DNA of 62,500 nt, from assembly GCA_027972325.1 (NCBI GenBank), contig JAPMOS010000109.1:62501-125000 (forward strand), read 5' to 3'. The notes below the pieces were generated by a model. The model was not told the origin of the DNA and made no database searches. It saw nothing but the letters and a program-made list of their open reading frames with translations. This DNA comes from Paratrimastix pyriformis. Taxonomy: Eukaryota > Preaxostyla > Paratrimastigidae. Position 1 is the first letter of the stretch, and each line of letters starts with the position of its first letter. This document shows, one piece after another, positions 34,148-44,238 of this stretch. A program made the translations under genes and the position numbers.

Positions 34148-36000
34148 ATGAGCACTTCCTGCGACACCGAACTCTCTGCTGTGAAATGTAAGATCTGTAT
34201 GGAACCATTTAATTTGGCAGAGCGTTATCCTGTGACATTGGAATGTTGCCACACCTTGTGCCGACAATGCGCTTTGGAGCTTGGTTCGGAACCCGGAGTT
34301 GTTGAATGCCCATTCGATAGAACCGCTTCCAAGGTGCGGCTCCCTCTGGGCCCGGCATCGTTTAAGCAGAACTTTGTCATGGCCGAAGTGATCGAAGAAC
34401 TCACGCGTTCGGGAGCCGCGGCTCGGCCTCCTCAACCGGTCCAGCTTTGTGGTCTATTTTTTCGCAAAAAAACAACAGAAGATGATCAGGTTCTGACAGA
34501 AAGGAGAGGGGGATGTTCCCGTTCCGCCCAATGGTATTGCGCCGACTGCAACCGAGCAATGTGCAAGGACTGCTCGGATATTGTCCACGCATTCGTCGAA
34601 GATCATAACCTTGTCCCTTTTGCCCAAAGAGAGGAGGCCATTTTCGCCAAGGTCTGTTTTATGCCATTGTGTCTCACCCACCAGGGCCAAACTCCAACTC
34701 TTCTGCAAAGATTGTGACCAGCCCGTGTGTCTGCTCTGCAAGATGCTCGAACACGAGGTCTGTGTTGCCCCTGGGTTGGAGCCGCACTTTTTTGGTTGTT
34801 CTCACAGGATCACGAGGTCGGCCTACTGCAAGGGGTCGCGGAGCAGATGCGAGCTCGTCTGCGCGATCTCTGTGCTCTCGCAAAGACCCGCCTTGCCGGC
34901 ACCAACGAGGTCTTGGGTCGATCTCACCCGGGACAGGTCCGCTCGACGGGGGGGCGGGGGGGGCTGAGGGTTGGACCACCAACCGCATTCTCCACTCAAC
35001 CGACCCCCCCGGCCCCCCTCCTTCCCCCTCCCACCCCACCTCCCCACCCCCAAGACCGTCGAAGAAGCACAAGAGAAGATCAACCGCATCTTCGCCGAGA
35101 TGGCGAGCCTTCTCGAGGCCCGGCGCCGGACCATCGTGGACCAGCTCCAAGCCCAAGCTCCCGCCAAAGGTTCGCCCATTGTCACTTGCCCATTCCCGGC
35201 TGACTTTCGTGTCGCATGTAATTCATCCCGGCTGACTCTCGTGTCACACCTGTTATTATTCCCGGCTGACTCGTGCGGCATGTTTGACTGACTCTCGTCT
35301 GGCCACCCAGTGAACGAAGTGGAGGCTGCCAACCGGAAGGCCCGGGAGCAGGAGACCTGCCTGCGGGAGGTCATCGAGTTTGCGGAGGGCCTCGTGCGCC
35401 AGCCCCAGAGCGAGCTGGTCGAGTGGTTCCCCAAGGCCGAGGCCCAACTCAAGGTCCTCCGAGCGAGGAGAGTGAGTCGTGCGACAGGGGTTCTGCGCGT
35501 ATGTGTGTGTGTCTTTGTGGTCTGACAAAGTGAGTGTTTTGTCTTTTCATTGCTGGTCAGCCGCGCCGCTCGGGCCGATTGATGCGCGTTTGTGTGCCTG
35601 CGTCTGTTGTTCTGGTCTGACAATGTGAGTGTTTCGTTGTTTCCTTGCTGGTCAGCCTGGTCGCGCCGCTCTTGCAGATTGCTGCGCGCCTTTGCAATAC
35701 TGATCGTGTCTTCGTTGGTGTGGGCCCTGGCTCTGACTGACACGCGAGCTTTTCCGTTGTTTCATTGCAGGTCAGCCTGGTCGCGCCGATTGTGCCGGAG
35801 CAGCTGAGCGTGAGCGTCCAGGCGGCCCCGGAGTCTCTGGAACAGCTGCTGCGGACGATGAGCGGCTTCCAGATCGCCACCTCCAACGTCCCCTCGGCCC
35901 CGGTCCCCGTGTCCCAGAGGGAGTGGGTCGTGTCCCCCAAGAAAAAAGTGGCACAGCCCCAGGCGGCACCGCCAACCCCCGTCACCCCACAGCCCAAGGT
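34148..36000 (+). CDS. TRIM-like protein: RING, two B-boxes, coiled coil
   Basis: Probable ubiquitin E3 ligase. Exon 1 (34148-34651) begins MSTSCDTELSAVKCKICMEP and contains a RING: CKIC, then CCHTLCRQC, then CPFD, where Asp takes the place of the last Cys, as it does in RBX1. Next comes a first B-box (YCADCNRAMCKDCSDIVH). Exon 2 (about 34685-34757) has a second B-box half, FCKDCDQPVCLLC. Exons 3-5 (34808-34909, 35055-35169, 35311-35470) form the coiled coil (LQGVAEQMRARLRDL, VEEAQEKINRIFAEM, NEVEAANRKAREQE). Exon 6 (35771-35998) is LVAPIVPEQLSVSVQ followed by a Pro-rich tail. The tripartite order is that of TRIM proteins; no SPRY or NHL domain is seen. The exon 1-2 join needs one base fewer than the sequence shows, at a GGG. 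The reading may continue from 36066 (KTADETLLGGFFGEDETRLM) to a stop at 36451. Confidence 0.75.
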
Positions 36001-36463
36001 GGGTGCGCCAGCCCCTGTCACCGGCCTGTTCGCACCGCCGCTACCACCCCCATTTAGGCGCTCGCAGTGGTGGCATCCTCCCGTTCGGGTTTCCGCGAAG
36101 TCCACGAAGACCGCTGACGAGACTCTCCTCGGCGGTTTCTTCGGTGAAGACGAAACGAGGCTCATGCAGGCACGTCACCATCCAAGCCCGCCCGAGCATC
36201 ATCTTGTCACCGATGAATATCATTCGGAAATAGTTGTTTGCGAAACAACAATCGCCCTCGATTGCAGCCAAATCAGCAGACGAGCCGTCTTCCCAGCCCC
36301 ACCCCACCGGAGGGGTGAACCACATCAGCTGGAGCCTCACCTCTTCAGACGTTCTTTCGTTCTCCCGCTCTGGCGCCGACCTCGATGGGGCCCGGGCCGC
36401 AACAAGCTCATCAACGACGCCCACGAACGACTCTGCCCAGCACGCGTATGAGGGCGCCCCGTC

Positions 36464-36790
36464 ATGACCAGATCCGCGATCTTCTGTTTCGCCAGCTCAC
36501 AGCGATCCCCGGGTGCCTCGCCCGCCGAGAGCCCGAGGTCGCCCCCCTGGATGAAGTACCGGAAATATGGGCGGGACCCGCTCTTCTTCCCCTTCTCGCT
36601 CACCTCGACAGGACAGCTCGCGCCCCGTGCCAATGAGCTCATGGACGTCATCGACAAGGCCTACAAGAACGCCCACCTCAAGTGGCCCCGTCAGTCTTCC
36701 TGGCCTGCCTGGGTGCCTGCCTCTGGGCGGGCAACCACGAGATACCACGCTCGACTCGTTGCCCGTACCCGTGGCCAGCTTCCTGGCTGA
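36464..36790 (+). CDS. Unrecognised ORF, possibly a final exon or an element remnant
   Basis: A 108-residue frame whose middle part (YRKYGRDPLFFPFSLTSTGQ, then LAPRANELMDVIDKAYKNAH) has ordinary composition and looks coding. The pattern of PFSLT followed by a small-residue turn and a helical LMDVIDKAYK faintly recalls the tail of non-LTR reverse transcriptase proteins, but this is pattern only. It could equally be the 3' end of the TRIM-like gene. No stop-free link to either could be established. Confidence 0.25.
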   Translation: MTRSAIFCFASSQRSPGASPAESPRSPPWMKYRKYGRDPLFFPFSLTSTGQLAPRANELMDVIDKAYKNAHLKWPRQSSWPAWVPASGRATTRYHARLVARTRGQLPG

Positions 36791-36854
36791 CCCACCGGCG
36801 CAGGCCAGGTGGGCTCCTTGCGGTTAGGGACCTTATCCTTTTTGTTTTCCCTTT

Positions 36855-37794
36855 TTTTCGTGTTGATTCGTTATCCCCTTCCCCCCGGTTCGCGGGGAGG
36901 GCACAAGAAAAGGGGGTGGAGATACGTTTTCACGGGGGTGGTCACGAGCAAGTTTTGCGGCTGACTTTGCCACGATCGTCAGAGCGAACCTTGAGAGACA
37001 CCAAACAACAATAGGACTATCTCTGCTTCTACCTTGCCGAAGTTGGGTCACTTGTTCCAGCCGATCCCGCAGGACAGCATCATCAATGCTGCCTGACCAT
37101 CGAGTTGACAACGGTCATGGTGGTATCGATCATGCCATATGCACTGCTTTTCTAAAACGCATTCCCATTGTAAGCGGCGTCAAAGACGCCGATGTGACGT
37201 TCAACCTTCAGCATTAATCGAGTCACCCATTTTGCCAACCGGCCCCTTACCAACGCTGGGGATCTAACAGACATTATGCTTTGAGTCTGTTTCATCGAGT
37301 TGACGGGTTTCTGCACACTTTCACGGGATGACCTCGAGTTCGGCCATGCGGCGCAGGCGAGGATCTCGTTTCAATGCTGTTTTCCGATGCAGTCTATGGG
37401 GCTATTTTATTGGTGTCGCGAGGCAGCCGATTTGAGGGCACCCTCGGAATGTGACATCGGTCGATGATATCTTCAATAAACTTTTCTTGCACTGGCAGAA
37501 CTCCTTCGAATCACCTGGACGGGGTTCTTTTGTAAAATGTCATCGAATGATCGGGTTTAGCCCCCCCTCGGTGAGGCCGTGCCGGCGATGGGACCCCGGG
37601 TTGCACCAGATTATCTTATGCACAAGCGCGCCCCCGGGCCCGGGTGAGCCCTGGTGTCAGATCGGGCCCCGGTCGGCCCGGGCGGGAATTAAACCCTGAG
37701 ACTTTTTAAAAATTTTCTCGGACCAAAATTTTGAACCGTGACCACCCCCGTGATAACGTACATAACCCCGCGAACCGATAACTAACACGAAAAG
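36855..37794. mobile_element. About 940-bp element with terminal inverted repeats, no ORF (MITE-like)
   Basis: The left end (36855-36957) contains ttttcgtgtt, ggttcgcgggg and tcacgggggtggtcacg in that order. The right end (37727-37794) contains the same three blocks in reverse complement and opposite order: cgtgaccacccccgtga, ccccgcgaacc, aacacgaaaa. The left arm is longer by two insertions. The interior has a hairpin ggcgtcaaagacgcc at about 37172-37186 and a GC-rich stretch near 37555-37690, but no coding frame. No target-site duplication is evident. It is best described as a non-autonomous DNA transposon of unknown superfamily. Confidence 0.6.
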
Positions 37795-37825
37795 AATCTC
37801 AATCCCCTGCCTGGTTTTGGACAGC

Positions 37826-38114
37826 ATGGAACCTCCGAGCATGGAACCTGCCGCCGCAGTTACCACGTCAATCTGTCGGTATCTTTGCGGCTTTGTGTGT
37901 TCCCTTTCTCATTGCCGTGTGGAAGAATTCCGGAACCTGGTGAGGGACTTTCTCGGACCCAAGAGTCTTTATCTCAAGTACCGGGAAGTTGATTTGCAGC
38001 TTTTGTCCGATACCTCTCCTTCGTTGCCAATTCTTGTGGACACGCTGACGAGAAATGGCTGCGGTCCCGGCAGCATCCCACTCGCCCTTTTCATCAACGC
38101 GAACTTTCCTCCGG
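37826..38114 (+). CDS. Possible upstream exon of the Crinkler-like gene, or a separate short gene
   Basis: A plus-strand frame from ATG 37826 or 37841 reads SICRYLCGFVCSLSHCRVEE, then EFRNLVRDFLGPKSLYLKY, LLSDTSPSLPILVDTLTRNG and LALFINANFPP, and meets a GTCTG donor at 38115. Composition and the donor suggest a real exon. A further short frame at about 38385-38480 (HRLQDDENDLCSIVKAFNAS) may continue it. Whether these join to the gene at 38520, and whether they are a Crinkler-type N-terminal header, cannot be shown. Confidence 0.45.
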
Positions 38115-38519
38115 GTCTGTGTGCGAGCCACCAGGCCCATCCGCACCACGATTTCACTTTTTTCATTTGGTTTTGTGGGGTGAGGTGAGACCTTGTTTGA
38201 TCGATCAAATACCCTCTCCCTGCTTCCTCTGTGCCCTTTCGCGAGGTCAGGGGGGTCAAAATTAGCGAACCGCTACATTCCTGCTCGCCGCTCGCATCTC
38301 CACTCGCCCTTTATTGTTCTTTTCCCATCGCACATTCCTGCTCCATCTTCGCCAGCTCTCCACTCACGCGTGTTCACTCTCAAAATTCTTCGCGCATCGA
38401 TTACAAGACGACGAAAACGATTTGTGTTCGATTGTCAAGGCCTTCAATGCGTCGTTCACTTCACTTCACACTGTGCGCTACGGTTTCCTTCGCTACGGTT
38501 TCCTTCATATTCATTCACA

Positions 38520-40639
38520 ATGGCTGTTGATGACGGATTTGCAACTTCTCCTTCTTTTTTCGTAGCCCCTGCCCCTGCCCCTGCCCCTGCCCCTGCTCCT
38601 GCTCCTCCCGGTCTGCCCCAGCCTCCTGGCCTCCTGGACCCTTGCTCACCCCCGCACGTAGAGCTCGCCGCTGTCCTTAAAAGAGCATCTTCGGACCTTG
38701 GATCCGCATCAGACTTCGGCCGCCGCCCCGTCGAGTGTCTGCCCCATCTCCACTGTGCCTTCGGGGTCACTCGGTTCGGCCGGCTTCCGTTCCCACCTCA
38801 ACTCGGCCACCGCGCCTTCTTGCAATTTATGCAGGAGTTTGACGGGCCGTTTGTCCCGGATTACTCCCTCTGCCCCATTCTGGCGGACCTTTCGCAATGC
38901 CTCGCAGAAGCCGCCAAGACTGACTGCGACGAACACACGCTGGTGACTTCATCAGCCGGCTTTTTGGCCCAGCTTCTTGGGGTCGAGCGGCTTGCGCCGA
39001 TGCCAGTGCCGGGACACAGGGGCAGCCAGTGCGACTTGGCCTATGCCCCAGGCCGCGCCGAATATCCCCTGCTGATCGCGGAGGTGAAAAAGAAGCTGAA
39101 TGGCGATGCGCTCTGCGAAGTGGGGGCCTACTACGCCCAACTGTGGGCCGATCGGCCCATTGCCTGCTGTCCCAGCTTCCTGCTCCAATGGGTGGGCTCG
39201 TACTTCGCCGTTGTCGCGGCCATGGCGACCCCTGACGGAATCTGGATTGAGGAGATGACCCCGTTCGTCGGGGTTTTGCTCTACCACAACCCGGCCTCCC
39301 GCCTGGCCGCTTTGAAGCTGTTCTCGGCCTTACGCCACTCCTTGAAGACACTCGCCGACTCGGTTTCCACGCAGGTGCCCGCGATCGGGCGCCCTTCTTC
39401 AACCATCGGCAATCCGATCGAGCAGCGCTTCCCCTTCTTCTTCGCCCCGCAGTTGGGCCTGCGAATCGATGAACAGATCTCCGAGTCGCTCTGCTTTCGG
39501 GCCCACCAGCTGACAACGGTCTGTCCGGCGGGCTTTCTGGCACCCGATGCTTAGTTTCCATTCCCGTTCCCGTCCCCAAGGCACCCAAGCGGCAATCCGA
39601 GCAGCGATTCAGCCCCGTCATGGTCAAGGTTGTCTTTGGCCACTACGGCATTGAAGCGCACCAAATCCTCTCCGATGCCGGCCTGGCCCCCGCCCTCCTC
39701 GCCTGCTACGAGTTGCCTTCGTTGCGTCCGCTGTTTCTCCGGGCCCCCGACACGACTCCCGACCCACAGTCCGAGCCCACGGAGGGCGAATGGACCGATG
39801 AAGGTTCCATCTGCTCGACCATCGCCGCCAACACGGTTCCCGCGGCTGCCACCACCACCACCACCGCCGCCGCCGCCGCCGCCACCACTGCCACCACTGC
39901 CACCACTGCCACCACTGCCACCACTGCCACCACCGCCACCACCGCCACCACCGCCACCACCACCACCACCACCGCCACCACCGCCACCACCGCCACCACC
40001 GCCACCACCACCACCACCACCGCCACCACCACCACCACCACCACCACCACCACCACCACCACCACAAGCAGCTCCGCTGGCACTGCCACTTCTGCCGTTC
40101 CTGATGTTGTTGAAGCCACTGCCGCCACCGCGCGAGCCACTGCCGTGCTGGTGATCATGGAGGACTTGCCTGATTTTCGGCGGTGGAAGGAGTGCACACT
40201 GGAGGAGCGGAAACTGCTCCTCCCTGGCTTTCGTCGTGCTGTCGACCTGCTCCACGGCCATGCGCCCCCTCTGGTCCACGGCGATCTTCGAAGTCGCAAC
40301 GTGGGAGCCATCGGAAGGGCGGCAGACGGCCTTCATCTCAAGGTGGTGGACTTCGACTGGGCAGATCGGGTGCCCGCTGCGCGATATCCTCTCAACCTCA
40401 ATCCGGGCGTCGCGTGGCCAGTCGGAGCGCTGGATGGAACTCCCATTCTGCCGGAACACGACGATTACTGGGTCGAACAGCTCCAACAAAGGCGAGGGCT
40501 GTTCGGCTCGCCCTCTGGCGACCCTCGCTATCACCTCTCGTTTCCAGTGTCGGAGGCGGAGGCGGAGGCGGAAGACACGGACGCGGCGGAGCCGACGGTC
40601 GCGCCAACGGCAACACCTACGGAGCCTCCCGCGCCATAA
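38520..40639 (+). CDS. Crinkler-RHS-type effector: REase-like nuclease plus protein-kinase-like domain
   Basis: Two exons (38520-39522 and 39555-40639) join across a 32-nt intron (GTCCGG...TTAG) to about 695 residues. The N-terminus has a PAPAPAP run. Residues about 160-210 hold a PD-(D/E)XK nuclease signature: SQCDLAY, then LLIAEVKKKL, then EVGAYYAQLW. After a Thr/Ala linker coded by an ACC/GCC microsatellite (39846-40072) comes a kinase-like lobe with LVIMEDL, PLVHGDLRSRNVG (HGDxxxxN catalytic loop) and VVDFDWA (DFG-like), followed by ARYPLNLN, AWPVG and EHDDYW. The HGD/VDFDWA/RYP order is typical of the kinase-like half of Crinkler and CR-like proteins of oomycetes, fungi and other eukaryotes, in which a nuclease and a kinase fold are fused. 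Such proteins act as secreted or intracellular effectors in conflict. Both active sites look intact. The role in this organism is unknown. Confidence 0.75.
39846..40072 (+). repeat. ACC/GCC triplet array coding a Thr/Ala linker
   Basis: About 75 triplets of acc with interspersed gcc and act, in frame within the Crinkler-type gene between the nuclease and kinase-like parts. Confidence 0.9.
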
Positions 40640-41045
40640 AGGAATCTGCGAAAGAAAAGGGGGAAATAGAGAGGACCCACCAGATGCACCCGGTTCGCGG
40701 CCCACCCGGCCCCCTGCATCTCTGCCCCTGCCCCCTGCCCCAGCCGCCCTCTGCGTGTGCCATGTGTCTTTTGTCGTGTGCTTCCAAATCTATTCAAAAA
40801 CAGCATCAATGCGTCATCGAAGTCGGGGGGGGGGGGGGGCGTCTTCCGGGCGGGGTGGCCGACAGTGAGACTGTTCCGTGTCATGTAGCCCTGTGGCTGG
40901 CTCGAAGGGGGGTCCAAGGGATCGGAGCGCTATTTGAAAACATGACGATGGATGGGTAATTGAGCCATCTGGCCAGGGTGACCAGGCGGAGGAAGCCGGA
41001 TCGGGCGAGATCGTCTGTGGACTTGAAGATGCGGCCGTGCTGGGA
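40640..41045. other. Intergenic stretch downstream of the Crinkler-type gene
   Basis: Nothing supportable is seen apart from a G run near 40827-40840. Confidence 0.5.
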
Positions 41046-41480
41046 GGCTGAGGGTTGCGGACTGGGAGCGGCTTGGAGTGACCCCGCGTCGCCTCCCTCT
41101 CCCAGGCGGAGGTCCGGCCGTGCCGCGACCGCCGTAGGGGAGCGCTTCGAGCGGATCGAGGCCCAGGTGACCCGGCAGGGTGCCGACCTGCGTGCCGACC
41201 TGCAGACCCTCAGGGCCGCCCAGGAGAAGGCCGCCGCCGACCGCGCCTGAGCCAGCTCAGCACCGGCCTCACCCTCACCCGCCATGGAGGCCCACGTGGC
41301 CCAGGTTGGTGTGTTTTGCGTATGTGCGCACATGCACGAGGGCAGAGACACGGGGGCATGCAGTGGCGGGTACTTTCATACTCCGAGAGCTCCCCTCATT
41401 CATCCCTCCTCTCGCCGCCACGGCCACCCACCACCACCACCACCCCTTCGGTCCGTGTCGCGGGAAAACCCCATGATTCT
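41046..41480 (+). pseudogene. Broken copy of exon 15 of the kelch/coiled-coil gene with flanking intron
   Basis: From about 41086 (cctccctctcccag) the sequence follows 48270-48600 closely: the end of the intron and its acceptor, the exon coding RFERIEAQVTRQGADL and DLQTLRAAQEKAAAD, the donor, and over 100 bp of the next intron including the cattcatccctcc block. Because intron sequence is included, this is a DNA-level duplication and not a retrocopy. Relative to 48 kb it lacks seven bases after the AAAD segment, which brings a TGA into frame, so it is a relic. It retains a form of the exon end without one extra A found at 48 kb. Confidence 0.8.
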
Positions 41481-41806
41481 TGAACTCGAATGATTCTCTC
41501 CTCCACAATGGATCCCATCTTTCCCTGAAATCAGACCTCCCTATCAAATCCTTTCAACGGGTGAGGAAGGGGGAGAAACGTTGGGGGAGTGGAAGGATTG
41601 CGAAACTCAGAATCACCACAAGTGCTATGATTTGATTTTCAGAATTTAAACTGTAGCATCCGCAGTATCAAAGGACTCCACCATTTGAGCGTCATGAAAA
41701 ATGCCCGGAGCTGACTCGACGTGAATTCCGGGTTTCGGAACTACCTAACGTTGCCCTTGGGTTTTGGACACGAACTCGTCGCCAGCCTAGCCAATCTCGT
41801 GGTAAT

Positions 41807-43544
41807 GCAGCCTCGGAGGAGGCAAATGAATGTCTGGATGGATGGTCCATGAGTGAATATATCTTTTTTCCACCATAGAAAGCCGGACTGGAACAGCTCC
41901 TCAAACAAATGGCGATACTGGCAACCCAAGTGGCGCAAGAGCAAGTGGTGTCCCAAAGTGCGCAAATGGCGATCCAAAATGAGCGAATCGCGACCCTCAC
42001 CCGAACACTCGAATGTCCACTTTTTTTTGTTTTGTGGTGCGTATCATCCGTTTATTTAGCTAGTGAAGCACGATCCATATCATCCGCATTCCAGGTGGCT
42101 GGTTCTGCAACTCTCATGTCGGAGTTATTGCGTCTTTTGGGGAGTCACTTCCCCGTGTATCCCTACCTTCATGATAAATTGCTGCCATCTTCAAATCTGG
42201 CTTATAGTTTACTTTCTCCGACCTATTTCACCTTCCGCGAACCCAGATTTGGAGAGGTTTGTGCCGGGCTCCAGTTCTTTCCATATTTTCGATTGGGTAG
42301 GTACGCCCCGACTTCATTGCTCTCACGACTTACTCGCCGGCCGGGTCGCCCCCAATCCCTCCCAAAGAAAAGGTTGACTTGATCACCTTTTTTTTCCTGC
42401 CCGCCGAGGCGGTGCCATCACCCCCCTGCCCATGCGACTTACATCGCATACCATCCACGGGCTCGGTGATTATCAGGGAAAGAACCCCGGCTCCGAGTCT
42501 GCGGGAATTGGGCGCACATGACACATATGTTTTCTTTTTTCGTCTCTCCACCACGGTCACAGAGGCGCGAGATACATCGTTGTGGAAATTTCCACTCAAC
42601 CAATGGATCTCGGTCAGAAGCTTGCGCAAATCGAAAGGGACCTTTCCGTTCTACTCGCCCGGAAAATCTTGGCCCATCCAAAGACCTTCCGCACGACCCC
42701 CGAGAGGGTGATTGACCAGGAGGTGGACGAGCTCTTATTTTCTTTGATATCTTTCTGTGGGATTTTATTCCCCGAGTCCCCCGAGGAGCCCTCCGAATTC
42801 TTAGACCCGGTCTGCTCGCTGAAGCTCATCTTCATGCACTCGCTCTGTTAGGCGGAAGTAAAGAGGAAGGTGGACGAACAGTTTCAACAAATGCACCAAA
42901 GAGTTGTGACCCTCTCAGAAAAGAAGGAGACAGTTCCTCACCCCGTTGAGACCCCCCCGGAAAAGAAGGATGCAGTTCCTCCTCACCCCCTGAAACTCGT
43001 CATGCGCCTGGCAAGCTGGGGCCGCCTCTTTCTGGCATATGGATCCTTCCCATGGGTCGGTCCCCCCCCTCTCTTTCGTTCTTTCTCCTCACTCGCGTTC
43101 ACCCTTTGTTTTCTTATCAAGAAACCCGCGTCGGCCGGCAAATCATCGGCTCGGCACGCGCCCAGGAATCCACCCCCGGCACAGCAACCGCGGCATTCTC
43201 CCGCAGCGCAACAGTGGCGTGCTCATCCACTCTCGGTGGCAGAGGTTGCGCCCCTTCCAGTCCCGGGGGCAGCGCGGCCTTCTCCCGCAGCGCAACCACT
43301 CCCTGATCCAGCGCAACAGCCCCCTCCACTCCCGGGGGCAGTGCAACAGCGGCCTCCTCCCGCAGTGCAACAGCGGCCTGCTCCCGCAGCGCAACAGCCC
43401 CCTCCACTCCCGGGGGCAGCGCAACAGCCCCCTCCACTCCCGGGGGCAGCGCAACAGCGGCCTCCTCCCGCAGCGCAACAGCGGCCTGCTCCCGCAGCGC
43501 AACCAGTCCTATATACTGCCCGTCCCATTTGCGGATGGAGATAG
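41807..43544 (+). CDS. Small coiled-coil protein with PAAQQ-repeat tail, unknown
   Basis: Probable exons: a short first exon from ATG about 41807 (MQPRRRQMN), then 41881-42012 (KAGLEQLLKQMAILATQVAQ, then QSAQMAIQNERIATLTRTLE), 42600-42720 (DLGQKLAQIERDLSVLLARK, then VIDQE), 42852-43000 (EVKRKVDEQFQQMHQRVV, then EKKETVPHP) and 43120-43544, a Pro/Ala/Gln tail of PAAQQ units ending GWR-TAG. The first exons are clearly amphipathic helices; no family is recognised. Introns start GTC or GTG and end CAG/TAG. The start is uncertain. The first exon overlaps a copy of the gcagcctcggagga motif that also lies just upstream of MSH4. Confidence 0.5.
43180..43505 (+). repeat. Tandem repeats coding PAAQQ(R/P)P units
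   Basis: Repeated gcccgcagcgcaacagc and cactcccgggggcagcgcaa units, in frame with the C-terminus of the small coiled-coil gene. Confidence 0.75.
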
Positions 43545-43639
43545 TCACCCTCTCTTGTCGCAAATCAAAAAAAGAACCCTTGAAGACAAGGCGATGGCAT
43601 GGGGTGGTGAAGCTCGACCAGCGAAGGCTGGCAAGCCAG

Positions 43640-43830
43640 TGCCGGGGGCGGCTTGGGGGGACCGGCTTGGGGCTTGGGGGGACCGGCTTGACCGGGGACC
43701 GGCTTGACCGGGGACCGGCTTGGGGGGACCGGGGACCGGCTTGGGGGGACCGGGGACCGGCTTGGGGGGACCGGGGACCGGCTTGGGGGGACCGGGGACC
43801 GGCTTGGGGGCAGGCTTGGGGAGGCAGGCT
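43640..43830. repeat. 21-bp tandem array of ggggaccggcttggggggacc
   Basis: About eight copies, regular near 43720-43810, between the small coiled-coil gene and the kelch gene. Both strands are open across it only because of the repeat; I assign no gene. Confidence 0.85.
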
Positions 43831-44238
43831 TGGGGGGGCGGGGGCGGGGTGTCCACGTCGTCGGTGGGCGTGCTTTCCGAGCAGGTCTGCTCGACATGGT
43901 AGATAAAATGTGTGATGGGGGAGCGGGTGGGAGGACCCGGGGCAGAGTTTTCCAAATTGACGAGAAGGAAAAAGGAGGGGAGAGAGAGAGGGAAAGAGGC
44001 AAAGGAAGAAGAAAATGGTACCGCAGCATCTCAAGAAAAAGTTCATACTAAAACAGTGGCAGGAACCGAGAAGCAGTTCCGGACGCATGCATTCTGGCAA
44101 GATCCTTCCATTCAAGCCCGGCCCCCGCGTCATCGCTTCGGGTGCCAGCCGGCATACGGAACCAGTGCCGCTCATTCACCGCGGAAGGATCGACCCGTCT
44201 CGTTAGCTTTTTCCCTTTCTTTCCATCGGCAGAGTTCC

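Noticed and set aside
36464-36790. Assignment as a retroelement reverse transcriptase remnant
   Set aside because: The resemblance is a loose pattern in about 40 residues; no catalytic YxDD or endonuclease motif is present nearby.
43117-44175. Minus-strand 352-residue frame with PQAGPRS repeats
   Set aside because: It depends on the 21-bp array and runs antisense through the coding tail of the small coiled-coil gene and the region before the kelch start.
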